Source of the DNA: DAOTWA01 sp963702935
Lineage (GTDB): Bacteria; Chloroflexota; Anaerolineae; Anaerolineales; Anaerolineaceae
Assembly (NCBI GenBank): GCA_963702935.1
Contig: OY969772.1
Location: forward strand, 806,001-870,000
DNA length: 64,000 nt
Direction: 5' to 3'
Shown: positions 34,094-42,406 of the stretch, piece after piece
Layout: each line of letters begins with the position of its first letter
Position numbering within the stretch: the first letter of the stretch is position 1
Program-made: the position numbers and the translations under genes
The notes under the pieces: generated by a model
Seen by the model: the letters and a program-made list of their open reading frames with translations, nothing else
The model's database searches: none
What the model was told of the DNA's origin: nothing

Positions 34094-34807
34094 GTGAACG
34101 ATCTCTCTCCAACCCGAACGGTCAAACCTCGCCCTGCCTGGCTGAGCGGCGCGCTGCTGGCGGCGCCCATCGTGATGGGCTACATTCCCATTGGCTTTGC
34201 CTTCGGCGTGCTGGCGCAAAAAGCCGGCCTTTCCACCGGAAACGCCTTGCTGATGTCCGTGTTCGTATACGCCGGCTCGGCGCAGTTGATCGCCGTGGGG
34301 CTGATCGCCAGCGGCGCGCTCCCCTGGACGATCGTGATCACCACCCTGATCGTGAACCTGCGCCACATGCTGTTTTCAGCCTCCCTTTCCCCCTACCTGA
34401 AACATTGGAAGAAGCCGGAGCTGGCCGTCTTCGCCTACCAGCTCACCGATGAGACCTTCGCCGTGCACGCCACGCGCTTCCCGGCGGCTCCGCCCACCCG
34501 GCCTGAGACGCTGGCGCTCAATTTCACCGCGCAGGCTTCCTGGGTGCTGGGCACCTTCCTGGGGGTGGCCGCCGGCCAGTTGATCAGCGACGTGCGCCCC
34601 TACGGGCTGGACTACGCCCTGCCCGCCATGTTCATGGCTCTGCTGGTGCTGCAAGTCAAGGATCGCGTACAGGTGCTGGTGGCGCTGGCAGGGGGCGCCT
34701 TGTCCGTGCTCTTCCTGCTGGGCGGCCTGGGACAATGGAACGTGATCGTAGCCACGCTGGCCGCGGCGACTTTAGGGATGCTGGTGGAAAAATGGACCAA
34801 AAGATAA
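34094..34807 (+). CDS. azlC: AzlC-type branched-chain amino acid exporter, large subunit
   Basis: 237 residues with several membrane helices. The family core GYIPIGFAFGVLAQKAGLS, FVYAGSAQLIAVGLI and VNLRHMLFSASLSPYL is clear, with DETFAV in the loop. AzlC and AzlD together export branched-chain amino acids or analogues. Start GTG 34094 is chosen to begin at the short N-terminal tail before helix 1. It overlaps azlD by 16 bp. Confidence 0.93.
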   Translation: MNDLSPTRTVKPRPAWLSGALLAAPIVMGYIPIGFAFGVLAQKAGLSTGNALLMSVFVYAGSAQLIAVGLIASGALPWTIVITTLIVNLRHMLFSASLSPYLKHWKKPELAVFAYQLTDETFAVHATRFPAAPPTRPETLALNFTAQASWVLGTFLGVAAGQLISDVRPYGLDYALPAMFMALLVLQVKDRVQVLVALAGGALSVLFLLGGLGQWNVIVATLAAATLGMLVEKWTKR

Positions 34808-35118
34808 TCTTCTTCACCATCCTGGGCATGGCGCTGGTCACTTACCTGCCGCGCCTGCTGCCCGTGTGGCTGCTGTCTTCCCGCTCGCTGCCGCCGCTGG
34901 TGACTGCCTGGCTGCGCTTCGTGCCGGTGGCCGTGCTCTCCGCCATGCTGCTGCCTTCCCTCCTGCTGGACGGAAAACAAATCGACCTGGGCGCAGGCAA
35001 TCTGTACCTGATCGCCGCCATCCCCACCCTGCTGGTGGCCTGGAAGACGCGCAGCATGTTCGCCGCGGTGATCGTGGGAATGCTGGTGGTGGCCGCCGGA
35101 CGGTTTTTGGGGGGATAG
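34792..35118 (+). CDS. azlD: AzlD-type branched-chain amino acid exporter, small subunit
   Basis: 108 residues, four hydrophobic segments. The AzlD signature MALVTYLPRLLPVWLL and LRFVPVAVLSAMLLP are present. ATG 34792 lies inside the end of azlC, so the two subunits are translationally coupled. Followed by an inverted-repeat terminator. Confidence 0.93.
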   Translation: MDQKIIFFTILGMALVTYLPRLLPVWLLSSRSLPPLVTAWLRFVPVAVLSAMLLPSLLLDGKQIDLGAGNLYLIAAIPTLLVAWKTRSMFAAVIVGMLVVAAGRFLGG

Positions 35119-35197
35119 GAATCAGGCAATCAGGGATCAGGTAATCAGGCAATCGGGCCCCTGATTGCCTCGTCGCCTGATTGCCTGATCCCTTGCT
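35119..35197. terminator. Long inverted repeat between convergent genes
   Basis: CAGGCAATCAGGGATCAGG and AATCAGGCAATC pair with GATTGCC and GCCTGATTGCCTGATCCC around a GGGCCC centre. It fits a bidirectional terminator for azlD and the helicase-loader gene. The phrase CAGGCAATCAGGGA recurs at 57960. Confidence 0.6.
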
Positions 35198-35200
35198 CTT

Positions 35201-36622
35201 TTACCCCTTCGCCGTACGCCCGCGCTTGCGCTGGCCAGGGGCGGGAGTTCCGCCGCCGGTGAAAGTGGTCGCGTCGATCCCACAGATGCGACAGACGCGC
35301 GTGTCCAACATGCGGCTTTGAATGCGCGGGTCGATCTCTTCCAATTTCAGCGAAGTGGTGATGACCGTGGGAAGGTTGGCGTTATAGCGGTGGTTGAATA
35401 ACTGGTAGAGCTTCTCGCGCGCCCAGGGCGTGGTAGATTGAGTGCCCAGGTCGTCCAGCACCAGCAAGCTCACCGCACGCACTTCTTCGAAGCGCTCGTC
35501 GTAGCTGACGCTGCTGCTCGGGTTGAAAGTGGCGCGCAGGTGGTCGAGCAGATCGGGCACGACCACGAAGAGCGGGGGCTGCCCCATTCCGGCGCGATAG
35601 TTGGCGATGGCGGCGGCCAGATGGGTTTTGCCGCTGCCATAGCTCCCCAGGAGCAGCAGCCAGCCCTCGGGACGCTCGGCGAAATTCATGGCGGCCTTGA
35701 AGGCTTTCTCCAGGCTCTTGACCTGTTCGGGGGGCAGACCTTCGCCCTGCCGCAGGCTGAAATTCCCAAAAGTTTGTTCCTTGTGCAGGCCGAGCGACGA
35801 AAGCTGGGGGTGAACGGTATCTTCGACCGGATTGCGGTAATCCGGCACGCGCATGTAGATGCGCGTCACCAGGGCGTGATCGTCCAGGCGCGAGCGGATG
35901 CGGCCTTCGATCTCCTCGAAGCCCAGGTTGCTGGTCACCACCAGGGGCAGGTGCTTGAGGTAGCGGTAATTCATAATCTGGAACAGCTTTTCTTGGGCCC
36001 AGGGGGTGGCGTTCTGAGTGCCGAAGTCGTCCAGCACCAGCAGCGAGATGTTGCGGATCTCCTCGAAGCGCTCTTCGAAGGTGGTCTCGGCGCTGTCGTA
36101 GGCGAAGCGCATCCAATCCAGCAAATCGGGAACCGTGACGAACAGGGTGGGCACGCCCATCCCCACGGCGAAATTGGCGATGGCCGCCGCCAGGTGCGTC
36201 TTGCCGCAGCCGTAACCGCCCATGAGCAGCAGCCAGCCCGGCAGCGAGCGGGCATACTCCTGCACCTGGTTGTAGGCGGCTTCCAGGTTTTGGGCCTGCT
36301 CAGGGGCCAGCCCGCCCCGCCCGCGCAGGTCGAAGGTCTCGAAGGTGAAGTGGCTGAGCGCGTCCAGGTTGCTGAGCTGGTAGAGCCGCTGGCGCACCGT
36401 CTGGCTGACCTGCGTCTGGCGGCAGGTACAGATGGCCACCTTGCCAAAATCCGGGTGGCCGACGGGCAGGTCGCGGCGCAAGAAGCCCACCCCGTGGCAC
36501 AGCGGGCAGTTGGGGTCGCCGGGCAAATTGCCCGGCGGGCTCTCAATGCTCGATGAAGTCGGAGAGCTCTCCTTCGAAGTAGCCGCGGCGATCTTTCTGA
36601 GTGTCTCGTCGATTCGGTTCAT
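35201..36622 (-). CDS. DnaC-like helicase loader with two tandem AAA+ domains
   Basis: 473 residues. A probable zinc finger CPLCHGVGF...CTC (about 39-67) is followed by two consecutive DnaC/IstB-type AAA+ modules. Module 1 has Walker A GGYGCGKTHLAAAIANF and Walker B LLVLDDFGTQNATPWAQEKL. Module 2 has GSYGSGKTHLAAAIANY and LLVLDDLGTQSTTPWAREKL. The modules are close copies, and each has its own sensor-1 (VVTSNL / VITTSL) and arginine region (RIRSRL / RIQSRM). DnaC-type loaders normally have one AAA+ domain. It overlaps the end of the DnaD-like gene by 80 bp, so it is co-translated with it, next to dnaB, as expected of a primosome cluster. Confidence 0.88.
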   Translation of the reverse strand: MNRIDETLRKIAAATSKESSPTSSSIESPPGNLPGDPNCPLCHGVGFLRRDLPVGHPDFGKVAICTCRQTQVSQTVRQRLYQLSNLDALSHFTFETFDLRGRGGLAPEQAQNLEAAYNQVQEYARSLPGWLLLMGGYGCGKTHLAAAIANFAVGMGVPTLFVTVPDLLDWMRFAYDSAETTFEERFEEIRNISLLVLDDFGTQNATPWAQEKLFQIMNYRYLKHLPLVVTSNLGFEEIEGRIRSRLDDHALVTRIYMRVPDYRNPVEDTVHPQLSSLGLHKEQTFGNFSLRQGEGLPPEQVKSLEKAFKAAMNFAERPEGWLLLLGSYGSGKTHLAAAIANYRAGMGQPPLFVVVPDLLDHLRATFNPSSSVSYDERFEEVRAVSLLVLDDLGTQSTTPWAREKLYQLFNHRYNANLPTVITTSLKLEEIDPRIQSRMLDTRVCRICGIDATTFTGGGTPAPGQRKRGRTAKG

Positions 36623-37280
36623 CGCGTCCGTTCTCCTTCCAGGAGCGCAGGATGGCTTCTACATAATTCCACCGGCGCGCGTTATTCTCCACAGCTTTGC
36701 GCACGGCCTCTTCGATCCATTCGGCCGGGTAGGCTTGCTCGGCGTCCCGCAGCGCCTCGGCGATCATGGGGGTCAGCGGGCCGATGTTTTGCTCGTACAG
36801 GCGGAAGACGTTGGGGCGTTCCATGTCCAGCTCTACGGGCTGGCGCTGGTCGCCCGTGGGGCGCCAATCGCCGTTCTGAATGGCCTGCAGGGCCGCTCTT
36901 CCGCGCGGCGAGTTGAGGAAAAACAAGCTCTCGGCCCCGCCCTCGCCAGGAAGCTGCGCCCTGAGCAGACTGCCGCGCGCCACTGCCCGCTCCAGAGCCT
37001 CGTCCAGGGCGGCGGCAGCCTCTTCAGGAGCCTGCGCCTCAGGCGCCAGCCCCGCCAGGAAGCGCGCGTCCGCCAGGTAATCGTCCCGGCGCAGGGCGCG
37101 AAAGTTGCCTTCCAGGTGGTCTAAAGCCCAAAAAGTATACAGGGTAACCTTCAGCTCGCCCAGGTGGTCGATCTCCGGCAGTAATTCCGTGAAGAAAGGC
37201 CCCGGCACGGGCGTGAGGCGGACTTTCTGGTCGGGAAAGCCATTGAAGGATGAAGGCGGAAGGCGGAAGGATGAGGACAT
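36543..37280 (-). CDS. DnaD-domain primosomal protein
   Basis: About 245 residues. N-terminal winged-helix-like part (FFTELLPEIDHLGELKVTLY) and C-terminal DnaD/phage-type domain (FRLYEQNIGPLTPMIAEALR...YPAEWIEEAVRKAVENNARRWNYVEAILRSW, including the YxxxIxxWx-like end). DnaD proteins help load the replicative helicase at origins or forks. The first ~12 codons (SSSFRLPPSS) come from the purine-rich repeat at 37241-37400. The next residues FNGFP already match the usual start of the family, so the repeat may have replaced the original start. ATG 37280 is the likely start (TTG 37283 adjacent). Confidence 0.82.
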   Translation of the reverse strand: MSSSFRLPPSSFNGFPDQKVRLTPVPGPFFTELLPEIDHLGELKVTLYTFWALDHLEGNFRALRRDDYLADARFLAGLAPEAQAPEEAAAALDEALERAVARGSLLRAQLPGEGGAESLFFLNSPRGRAALQAIQNGDWRPTGDQRQPVELDMERPNVFRLYEQNIGPLTPMIAEALRDAEQAYPAEWIEEAVRKAVENNARRWNYVEAILRSWKENGRDEPNRRDTQKDRRGYFEGELSDFIEH

Positions 37281-37412
37281 CAAAAGACCCTTTGGAAGGC
37301 GGAAGGATGAGGGAGGAAGGATGAAGACATCAAAAAGACCTTTTAAAGGATGAAGGCGGAAGGCGGAAGGATGAGGACATCAGGAAAAACCTTGGAAGGA
37401 GGAAAGGATAGG
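37241..37412. repeat. Purine-rich repeat array, right-facing
   Basis: Repeated GGATGAAGGCGGAAGGCGGA and GGATGAGGACATCA units (about 37241, 37303, 37350) interleaved with AAAGACCTTT. It reaches into the 5' end of the DnaD-like gene. The inverted counterpart is at 37860-37931. Confidence 0.8.
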
Positions 37413-37417
37413 GAATG

Positions 37418-37849
37418 TCATGAGTTCTTTCGGGCCTTTACTTTCTTGACTATCGATACAAAGATAGCGGTCAATTGATTGGCTTCGTCGCACAAAGCCT
37501 TCAGCTCGCCGCTTGGGAGGATTGCGGCGCCATCCAAAAACTCCAGCCAATAAGTGGTCTCGTCAAGCTCTTGCAGCGCTCCTTCAATTTTACTGATGAA
37601 ATCCGCATCCGACTTGGCCCGTTGGGCCTCCCGGTATTGCGCTCCAACGGAGGTGCCCGAGCGCACGATTTGCTTTCCAATCACCTGCGCTTCTATCGTC
37701 TTGTGCAACCGGCCGGTCAGGTGAATGATCTGCAAGGCAAATTGTTTCGTGCGCTCCTTCAGATCCCTGGCCTTTCCCTCATATTTTACGTCCCTTCCCT
37801 CCCCAAAGCACTCCCATACCAGGGCCTCTACTCCTACAGTGTATTCCAC
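37418..37849 (-). CDS. Four-helix-bundle protein (S23 / 23S rRNA intervening-sequence family)
   Basis: 143 residues, all helical. The core matches the family: FALQIIHLTGRLHKTIEAQVIGKQIVRSGTSVGAQYREAQ (R-x-G-T/S-S-V-G-A-Q/N-Y) and then FISKIEGALQELDETTYWLEFL. These proteins are found within rRNA intervening sequences and scattered singly in genomes; their role is unclear. GTG 37849 is the only plausible start. It sits between dnaD and dnaB, framed by inverted purine-rich repeats, so it looks like an insertion into the helicase cluster. Confidence 0.85.
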   Translation of the reverse strand: MEYTVGVEALVWECFGEGRDVKYEGKARDLKERTKQFALQIIHLTGRLHKTIEAQVIGKQIVRSGTSVGAQYREAQRAKSDADFISKIEGALQELDETTYWLEFLDGAAILPSGELKALCDEANQLTAIFVSIVKKVKARKNS

Positions 37850-37859
37850 GCCGCCTGTC

Positions 37860-37931
37860 TTTCGGTCTTCATCCTTCCTCCCTCCGCCTTGTATTCTTCA
37901 TCCTTCCGCCTTCATCCTTCATCCTTTTAAC
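37860..37931. repeat. Pyrimidine-rich repeat array, inverted copy
   Basis: TTCATCCTTCC, CCGCCTTCATCCTTCATCC units followed by TTTTAA, the reverse complement of 37241-37412. Together they frame the S23-type gene. Overlaps the last codons of dnaB. Confidence 0.75.
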
Positions 37932-39297
37932 GGCTTGTGGCTGCATTTTCAAAGCGCGCCAGGTTATTGAGGAAGACCAGCTCGATGCCGGGATGGGTGG
38001 GGCCGTTGCGGTGCTTGGCCACGATGATCTCGGCTACGTTCTGGCGGGGGCTGTCCTTCTCCATGGCGTCCGGACGATTGATGAACATGACGATGTCGGC
38101 GTCCTGCTCCAGGCTGCCGGACTCGCGCAGGTCGGAGAGCACCGGGCGTTTATCGGTACGCTGCTCGACGGCGCGCGAGAGCTGGGCCGCCGCCAGGACG
38201 GGCACGTTCAGCTCGCGCGCCAGCACTTTCAAGTTGCGCGAGATGTAAGAGACCTCTTGCACACGGTTGTCGTTGCGCGAATCCCCGGACATCAACTGCA
38301 AGTAATCCACGATGACCAGGTCCAGCTCGTACTCCAGCGCCAGGCGGCGGCACTTGGTGCGCAGTTGCAGGGGCGTGAGCGCGGGGGTGTCGTCCAGGTA
38401 GATGTGGGTGTCGCTGAGCACCTCGATGGCGTGCGTGAAGAGCGGCCATTCGTCGTCGTTCAGCTTGCCGGTGCGCAGGCGCTGCGTATCGATGCCGGTC
38501 TCCTGGGCGATCAGGCGTTGCACCAATTGCTCGTTGGACATTTCCATGGAGAAGATGGCCACGTGCTTCTTGTGCTTTTGGGCCGCGTTCTTGGCCACCG
38601 AGAGCAGGAAGCCGGTCTTGCCCATGCCGGGGCGCCCGGCGATGATCAACAGGTCGGATTTTTGCAGCCCGCCGAGCAAATGATCCAGGTCGATCAGGCC
38701 GGTGGGCACGCCGAAGATCTCCTCGTCCCGCTGCGAGAGCTGGTCGATGCGGTCGTAATATTCGCTCAGCACCTGCTGGATAGGCTCGACGTCCTTGCGC
38801 AGGCGGCGCTCGCTGACGCCAAACACGGCCTTCTCGGCCCCGTCCATCACCGTGTCGATGCTCTGTTCCTGGTTGTAGGCCAGGCGGGCGATCTCGTTGG
38901 CCGCGTCCAACATGCGCCGCCGGACGGCGGCCTGCTCGATGATGTGCCCGTAAGCCTCGGCGTGCAGCGAGCTCGGCACCTGGTTGATCAAGGCGGTCAG
39001 GTAAGCCGGCCCGCCGATCTCGGCCAACTGTCCCATCTGGTCCAGCTCTTCGGAGACGGTGAGAAAGTCGATCGGCGCGCGGCGCTCGTGCAGGCGGGTA
39101 AACGCGTTCCACACCCAGCGATTGCGGTGGACGTAGAAATCTTCCGCCTGTAAGAACTGGGCCACGTCGTAATAGGCTTCGGGGTTGATCAGCACCGCGC
39201 CGATCACGGCCTCTTCCGCCTCGCGGCTCTGGGGCACCACTTGCGCTTCGACGGTGGTCTCATCCTGCATGGGGGGTGGGGGAGAGAATTCGCTCAT
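37927..39297 (-). CDS. dnaB: Replicative DNA helicase DnaB
   Basis: 456 residues, normal length. N-terminal domain (SREAEEAVIGAVLINPEAYY...FLTVSEEL) and RecA-like motor with Walker A IIAGRPGMGKTGFLLSVA, FSMEMSNEQLVQRL, Walker B LVIVDYLQLMSG and the motif-4 region DLRESGSLEQDADIV. It unwinds DNA at replication forks as a hexamer. No intein. The two genes downstream (across the S23 insertion) encode its probable loaders. ATG 39297 is preferred; GTG 39303 is the alternative. Confidence 0.95.
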   Translation of the reverse strand: MSEFSPPPPMQDETTVEAQVVPQSREAEEAVIGAVLINPEAYYDVAQFLQAEDFYVHRNRWVWNAFTRLHERRAPIDFLTVSEELDQMGQLAEIGGPAYLTALINQVPSSLHAEAYGHIIEQAAVRRRMLDAANEIARLAYNQEQSIDTVMDGAEKAVFGVSERRLRKDVEPIQQVLSEYYDRIDQLSQRDEEIFGVPTGLIDLDHLLGGLQKSDLLIIAGRPGMGKTGFLLSVAKNAAQKHKKHVAIFSMEMSNEQLVQRLIAQETGIDTQRLRTGKLNDDEWPLFTHAIEVLSDTHIYLDDTPALTPLQLRTKCRRLALEYELDLVIVDYLQLMSGDSRNDNRVQEVSYISRNLKVLARELNVPVLAAAQLSRAVEQRTDKRPVLSDLRESGSLEQDADIVMFINRPDAMEKDSPRQNVAEIIVAKHRNGPTHPGIELVFLNNLARFENAATSR

Positions 39298-39400
39298 AAT
39301 CACACGCCTGATTGCCGGAGTACTTCTCGAAAGGTTAAAAAACCGGGGCGACCAGGCTTACGTGCCGGCTCACCCCGGATGCTCACGCTCCGCGCGCAAA

Positions 39401-40003
39401 TCACTTCTTGGGGCCTGAGGAATCGCTTTCTTCTCCGGGGCCATCTTCTCCTTCGCCGCCTTCGTCCCCCAGGTCCAATTTCTCGAGAAAATCCTCGAAT
39501 ACCGATAAGCTTTCATCTTCAGGCTCGAGCTCATCCGCTTTTGGTGAGCTGGCCGACGCCTTGCCCGACTCGCCCTCTTTTTCCTCCCCCTCCTGCTCGG
39601 GGACGATGCCGGCGGCGTCCATGACTTCGCGGGCCACCAGGATGGGCACGTGGGTACGCACTGCCAGAGCCACGGCATCCGAAGGCCGCGAGTCAATGTC
39701 GACCTCGCGCCCGTTGACCTCCACAACGATATTCCCGTAAAAGACATCATCGCGCAGAGAGATGACCTCCACCCGCACTACGCGAGCGTTGAGAATGGCC
39801 AAAACGTTCTTCAGCAGATCGTGCGTCTGCGGTCGCGCCAGCTCGACGTCCTGGAGCGCGATGGTGATTGATTCGGCCTCGTAGGGGCCGATCCAGATCG
39901 GCAGGCAACGCTCGGAGTCGACCTCGCGCAAGATCACGATGCGCTGTTGGTTGGTCAGGCTGACGCGCACGCTGTCGATCACAACTTCAATCATTTTTGG
40001 CAT
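39401..40003 (-). CDS. Bifunctional nuclease family protein (DUF151)
   Basis: 200 residues. Residues 1-130 are the BFN domain: IVILREVDSERCLPIWIGPYEAESI, RVEVISLRDDVFYGNIVVE and DIDSRPSDAVALAVRTHVPILVA (the conserved RPSDA). The C-terminal 65 residues are acidic and low-complexity (EGEEKEGES...DLGDEGGEGEDG), unlike most family members. BFN proteins are described as nucleases; their cellular role is uncertain. GGGAGG precedes the ATG by 8 nt. Confidence 0.9.
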   Translation of the reverse strand: MPKMIEVVIDSVRVSLTNQQRIVILREVDSERCLPIWIGPYEAESITIALQDVELARPQTHDLLKNVLAILNARVVRVEVISLRDDVFYGNIVVEVNGREVDIDSRPSDAVALAVRTHVPILVAREVMDAAGIVPEQEGEEKEGESGKASASSPKADELEPEDESLSVFEDFLEKLDLGDEGGEGEDGPGEESDSSGPKK

Positions 40004-40107
40004 TCAAAGTACCTCCCTCAACAGAACCCGGTTGAGTATCCTCTAAGCTATTCTAACACGGTGCCAAACAGGATGCAACTCTAACCCCACAATTCATCTC
40101 CAAACTC

Positions 40108-40138
40108 TTAACATTTTTCTTAACAATTGAGGTATAAT
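40108..40138 (+). promoter_or_regulatory. Promoter with perfect TATAAT
   Basis: TTAACA (40108-40113) and TATAAT (40133-40138), spacing 19, in an AT-rich stretch. It points at a ~315-nt non-coding leader before the 40456 gene. Confidence 0.5.
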
Positions 40139-40144
40139 CGAGGC

Positions 40145-40455
40145 ACCTAAATCGGTCAGGAGTGAGCTTTACGCGGTTGTCTTTTCCCCCAGATCGCAAA
40201 ATGGGGAAGCAAAAGCTGGCGCCCATTTTATAACCAACAGATAATCGAGCATGGGGGCACGCGGGCTGAATACGGGTTATCCTCGAATGTCCATAACCTT
40301 AGCAAGCCCGGATGGTCATTTCGTCTGTAAGGGGTACGCAAGAAGAATTCTGTATGTGGGCCGCTTTTTCCCTCGGTCGAGCCACGCAAATGTTGGGACA
40401 AGCGTGCAAATTCGGAGAGCAAGCGGTATTTCAAGCGTTTATACACGGTAGGTGA
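40145..40455 (+). other. Long untranslated leader or small RNA, unassigned
   Basis: No ORF with a ribosome site. Several hairpins are visible (CCCC...GGGG at about 40184-40208; GGGTTA...TAACC at about 40275-40300). It matches no riboswitch class I can recognise. It could be a small RNA or the leader of the response-regulator gene. Confidence 0.3.
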
Positions 40456-41107
40456 ATGAAAGCAAAGATCCTGCTAATTGAAGGAAACAGGGCCGATCAT
40501 CCCTCTTTCACGCCAGGGCTGCGCAAAAAAGGGTATCAGGTAGATACGGTCGCCAGTGGCAACGCGGCCTTGAGCTCCCTGGAAAATTCGGATCCCGACC
40601 TGGTGGTCGTAGATGCAGTCTCCCTGCGCACCAACGGCAAGCGCATCTGCCAGAACTTGCGGGCGGAGCTGGATGGCGTGCCCATCGTGCTGGTCGCCTC
40701 GGACAAAATCAAGGAGAAGGTGCAGGCCGACGTCGTGCTGACTCTGCCCTTCACCGTGCAGAAATTGCTGAACCGCATCCGCCCGCTGCTCCCGGTGGAA
40801 GAGAAGGACATGCTGCACGTCGGGCCCATCCGCCTCTACACTCAGCAACGCCGCTTGCGCTGCCTGGGCAAGCAGGCCAAGTTTGACTCCCAGGCTGGTC
40901 TCGATTTTGAAGGTGTTGATGGAGCATCCCGGGGAAGTGGTGGAACGGGAAAGTCTCTTCCGCCAGGTGTGGGAGACGGAATATACGGCCGATACGCGTA
41001 CCCTCGACGTGCACATCAGTTGGCTGCGCGAAGTCCTGGAAACCGACCCGCGCCACCCGCGCTTTCTGAAGACGGTGCGCGGAGTCGGTTATCGTTTGGA
41101 CGTGTAA
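40456..41107 (+). pseudogene. Response regulator with winged-helix output, one frameshift
   Basis: The first frame (40456 to about 40885) encodes a receiver domain: KILLIEGNRADHPSFTPGLR, an Asp-containing strand DPDLVVVDAVSLRTNG and IVLVASDK. The second frame (from about 40883) encodes an OmpR/PhoB-type winged helix: LVSILKVLMEHPGEVVERESL, DTRTLDVHISWLREVLE, IKTVRGVGYRL-like end. The frames join at a TTT run near 40880-40882, where one base fewer restores a continuous protein of about 217 residues. The receiver lacks the usual acidic pair after the first strand (EGN instead of DDD/EDD), so it may be an atypical, phosphorylation-independent regulator. No sensor kinase is adjacent. A strong terminator follows. 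Confidence 0.8.
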
Positions 41108-41135
41108 ATCCTGCTATGCGAGCTTGAAAACCGGC

Positions 41136-41176
41136 GGTCTTGCAAAGTACGCCGCTTTGCAAGACCTTTTTATTTT
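41136..41176 (+). terminator. Rho-independent terminator
   Basis: 12-bp stem GGTCTTGCAAAG / CTTTGCAAGACC, 7-nt loop, then TTTTTATTTT. Between convergent genes, so it may also help stop the minus-strand gene at 41192. Confidence 0.92.
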
Positions 41177-41191
41177 AACCCGGTAGAACGA

Positions 41192-42241
41192 TTATTGAGC
41201 CATGCTCAAATTGATGGTATTGTTGAGCTCCGCCAGCGCGGAGTTCAAGAGGCCGTCCACGTTGTTGACTGCGCTGCTCAACTGGCTCAACGTGGTGGCG
41301 CCATCGTTGAGGTCGATCACCTGGCCCAGGTCGTTGAACCCGTTGTGCGCGTCGATCAGGCTTCCGGCAGTCGCGTAAGAGGTTTTGGCCGCATCGTAGC
41401 GGTCCTGGAAGCCGGCCAGGGCTTGCTGCAAGACGCCGGAATCCTTCCCCTGGCTATTCATGAAGCTGATCTGGTTGGTGGCGCGGTTGATGGCCGTGCT
41501 GGCCTGAAACAACATGCCTGCCTCGCTTTGGTACAAGCCATCATCCACCGCGAAGTATTTCTGGATGTGAAGAGCCTTTTGGATATCAGCCGCGCTCGTG
41601 ATGCTGGATACGACCGTCGTCTGCGCGAGGCTGGTAAAAGTAACCGGGCCTACGTTGCTAACGGTATTAGAAGACGAGGCGCCAGATCCGGTCACCGGAA
41701 TGGGGCTGGAAGGATGGGCGTACTCGTGGATCGTGTTCTCGAAAGTGGACAGAGCCGGGTTCAAAGCCCCGTCCGCGTTGCCCAGGAAGCTGCTCAAGTA
41801 GCTCACCGTGTTTCTGGCGTCTCCCAGGTCGTAGACCTGGCCGGCGTCATTGAAGCCCTTGTGCGCGCTGATTACCGTCGTGACATTGTCGTAAGCCTGC
41901 TGGGACGCGGATTGATGGCCCTGGAAGGTGGAAAGGGCGTCTTGCAGCCCGCTGACATCCAGGCTCTGAGCAGAAAGCTGGTCGATCAGGTTCTGGGCGT
42001 CGGTCACTTCCAGGCTGGCGCGCGACAGGCCGGCGCCAATCTGGGCGTATAAAGTTTGATCTGCTTGATAGGCCGATGCGAGGTGCGCGGCTAACTGAAT
42101 ATCTCCGCTATCCGTAAAGGTGGCCGCCGGCGGGTTGCTGTCGGCGAGAGCGGTACCCTGGTCTGCAAAGACCAAAACGCCAGCCATTGCCAGGCTGGCC
42201 ACTACAGCGATTACTGAAACCTTTTTAAGGAGTGTTTTCAT
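41192..42241 (-). CDS. Secreted helical protein, two tandem modules (paralogue B)
   Basis: 349 residues. Signal peptide (1 to about 32; VSVIAVVASLAMAGVLVFADQ). Two similar alpha-helical modules of about 145 residues follow. Each begins with DIQ-A-L and LYAQ/LYQSEAG, has a central RA..x..AQ/TNQI stretch, and ends with the signature H-x-GFND-x-GQV-x-DL-x-DA. A Ser-rich linker with PIPVTGSGASSSN separates the modules. The family is not recognised. A very similar gene follows the same plan at 42474-43547, so the pair arose by tandem duplication of an already duplicated protein. ATG 42241 has AGGAGG 8 nt upstream; the longer frame to 42406 has none. Confidence 0.85.
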   Translation of the reverse strand: MKTLLKKVSVIAVVASLAMAGVLVFADQGTALADSNPPAATFTDSGDIQLAAHLASAYQADQTLYAQIGAGLSRASLEVTDAQNLIDQLSAQSLDVSGLQDALSTFQGHQSASQQAYDNVTTVISAHKGFNDAGQVYDLGDARNTVSYLSSFLGNADGALNPALSTFENTIHEYAHPSSPIPVTGSGASSSNTVSNVGPVTFTSLAQTTVVSSITSAADIQKALHIQKYFAVDDGLYQSEAGMLFQASTAINRATNQISFMNSQGKDSGVLQQALAGFQDRYDAAKTSYATAGSLIDAHNGFNDLGQVIDLNDGATTLSQLSSAVNNVDGLLNSALAELNNTINLSMAQ

Positions 42242-42406
42242 CTTTAAAACCTCCTGATTGAACGGAAGTTCTCCTTTCCTGTCTGAAAAAATTATTACCC
42301 GAGCCGCTAACTTGCATGCGGTCGCCGGGTAAGTTAATATTGATTCTATAATCCAAAAGTTAATTGTGAATGAGGGCACAGTTAATGGGTTTTCATTTAC
42401 TGTCAT

